This document shows, piece by piece, positions 5,053-5,974 of a DNA stretch of 5,974 nt. The position numbers and the translations under genes were made by a program. Source of the DNA: Candidatus Pacearchaeota archaeon ex4484_71 (GTDB lineage: Archaea; Nanobdellota; Nanobdellia; Pacearchaeales; GW2011-AR1); the NCBI GenBank assembly GCA_002254395.1, contig NJDN01000027.1:1-5974 (forward strand), given 5' to 3'. Below the pieces are notes generated by a model. That model did no database searches. It saw only the letters and a program-made list of their open reading frames with translations, and was not told the DNA's origin. Numbering within the stretch: the first letter of the stretch is position 1; every line of letters starts with the position of its first letter.

Positions 5053-5072
5053 CCATATTCATTTTGTACATG

Positions 5073-5974
5073 ATGGTCAAGAAGAAAAGTGGGAATTCAC
5101 ATGCTAAGAAGTCTTCTGAGAAATCTGAGAAGAGGCCTACGACTGTGATTAGTAAAAATCCATGGGTTTTAGTTACAATAATTCTTCTTGCTTTGACTAT
5201 TTTCCTTTTAGTTGCAAATTATGGAGGCAAATCTTCTGGAGAAAAAGTTGGAGAGGCATTTGTTGATTTTATAAATTCCAAGGGCGGAGCACAGATAGAG
5301 TATGTCAATTTCAGTGATTTCAGTCCTGATTTATACAAAGTATTTGTTTCTTCAAACGGTGCTGAGATTCCAGTATATATTACTAAAGACGGAAAATATT
5401 TTGTTCAAATTGTTTCTGAAATAAAGACAACAGAGAGTTCTGATAAAAAAGATCAGGGTGACTCTGCTAAGGAGGGTGTTGTCAAGAGTGATAGGCCTTC
5501 GGTTCAATTATTTATATGGTCTTACTGTCCTTACGGTGTAACTGCACAAAAGCCTTTATCAGAGGTTGCTGCTCTTTTGGGGGATTATGCAGACTTTGAA
5601 GGTGTGTTATATTATGCTGGCCACGGTGAACACGAGGTAGAGCAAAATAAGATTCAAGAGTGCATTCAAAAAATTGCTCCAGAGAGCTACTGGGAATATG
5701 CTGGAAAGTTTGTGGATCAAATTTATCCTAAATGTGGGCAATCAAGAGATAAGCAATGCGATTTAACAGAGTCTGTTGCATTGATGAACTCTTTGGGAAT
5801 TGATTCAGCGGCTGTTATGTCCTGTGTTGATTCGGAAGGAGATAGTTTAGCAGATAAGAGTTATAAGCTTGCGCAAGAGCTTGGGGTAAGAGGATCCCCA
5901 ACTTTAATAATAAATGGAAAGGTTGTAAACGCGGCAAGGAACGCACAGGCATACAAAGAAGCTGTGTGTGAAGC
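5073..5974 (+). CDS. Membrane-anchored DsbA-like thioredoxin-fold protein with CPYG active site, 3' truncated by the window
   Basis: The frame stays open for 300 codons to the window edge. The protein has a basic, Ser/Lys-rich cytoplasmic N-terminus (1-29), one membrane helix (31-48) and a small domain (57-117) containing LYKVFVSSNG and VYITKDGKYF. That domain recalls the N-terminal dimerisation domain of DsbC/DsbG. A charged linker (118-142) follows, then a thioredoxin-fold domain facing outside. The active site is WSYCPYG (149-155), so the resolving Cys of CxxC is replaced by Gly155. The cis-Pro loop is GSPT (274-277), followed by LIINGK and the terminal AVCE, as in archaeal DsbA/GILT-like proteins. 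Other cysteines are at 197, 221, 229, 251 and 299, some probably structural disulfides or a distant resolving Cys. The likely role is thiol-disulfide exchange in exported proteins. Probably only a few residues are missing after the final Cys. ATG 5073 is preferred to 5070 on TATA spacing; the difference is one Met. Confidence 0.85.
   Translation, partial: MVKKKSGNSHAKKSSEKSEKRPTTVISKNPWVLVTIILLALTIFLLVANYGGKSSGEKVGEAFVDFINSKGGAQIEYVNFSDFSPDLYKVFVSSNGAEIPVYITKDGKYFVQIVSEIKTTESSDKKDQGDSAKEGVVKSDRPSVQLFIWSYCPYGVTAQKPLSEVAALLGDYADFEGVLYYAGHGEHEVEQNKIQECIQKIAPESYWEYAGKFVDQIYPKCGQSRDKQCDLTESVALMNSLGIDSAAVMSCVDSEGDSLADKSYKLAQELGVRGSPTLIINGKVVNAARNAQAYKEAVCE

Noticed and set aside
4982..5069. Possible small RNA or hairpin in the spacer before the DsbA-like gene
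   Set aside because: I see only T-tracts and a TATA box, with no convincing stem or C/D-box motif. A terminator plus promoter accounts for it.
1..5974. CRISPR array, insertion sequence, tRNA, rRNA or riboswitch
   Set aside because: Reading both strands, I found no direct repeats with spacers, transposase motifs, terminal inverted repeats, cloverleaf or conserved RNA elements.

Overview
The window reads as a compact, AT-rich archaeal chromosome segment, probably from a small-genome DPANN-type lineage (Pacearchaeota/Woesearchaeota-like). The archaeal assignment rests on several signs. There is a Trm5-type tRNA methyltransferase and a HerA-like ATPase. The C-terminal tail of an off-window protein carries a PCNA-binding (PIP) box of the archaeal FEN-1/PolB type. 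AT-rich TATA elements sit about 25 bp upstream of nearly every start codon, and Shine-Dalgarno sequences are absent at those starts, which indicates leaderless transcription. The DPANN placement is an inference from protein style and compactness; no 16S gene or other phylogenetic marker is present.

Layout, left to right: (1) 1-44, + strand, the last 13 codons of a replication or repair protein ending in a PIP box. (2) 41-886, - strand, a five-helix membrane protein with a long basic cytoplasmic tail, convergent with (1) and sharing overlapping stop codons. (3) 887-965, a divergent promoter region with two TATA boxes and a 19-bp inverted repeat over one of them. (4) 966-1748, + strand, a Trm5-type tRNA m1G37 methyltransferase that lacks the N-terminal D1 domain and has altered catalytic motifs. 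(5) 1745-2047, - strand, a 100-residue four-cysteine protein, again convergent with overlapping stops. (6) 2090-3403, - strand, a HerA/DUF87 ATPase. (7) 3404-3481, a second divergent promoter region. (8) 3482-4981, + strand, a twin-arginine-signal exported protein (possible lipoprotein) of unknown function with a C-terminal 'PL..G..W ... WY...VG.VK' domain. (9) 4982-5072, a T-rich terminator followed by a TATA box. (10) 5073 to the window end, + strand, a membrane-anchored DsbA-like thioredoxin-fold protein with a CPYG active site, cut off by the window edge.

The genes do not form one pathway. Most look monocistronic, each with its own TATA box. The left half concerns information processing (PIP-box protein, tRNA modification, HerA-like ATPase) and the right half the cell envelope (Tat-exported protein, extracytoplasmic thiol-redox protein). 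Placing TATA elements against start codons moves three starts downstream of the longest open frames (2083 to 2047, 3437 to 3482, 5070 to 5073). I see no CRISPR array, mobile element, tRNA or rRNA, and no clear new multi-gene system. The most unusual items are the Tat-exported protein, the divergent Trm5 active site, and the repeated overlapping-stop convergent architecture.
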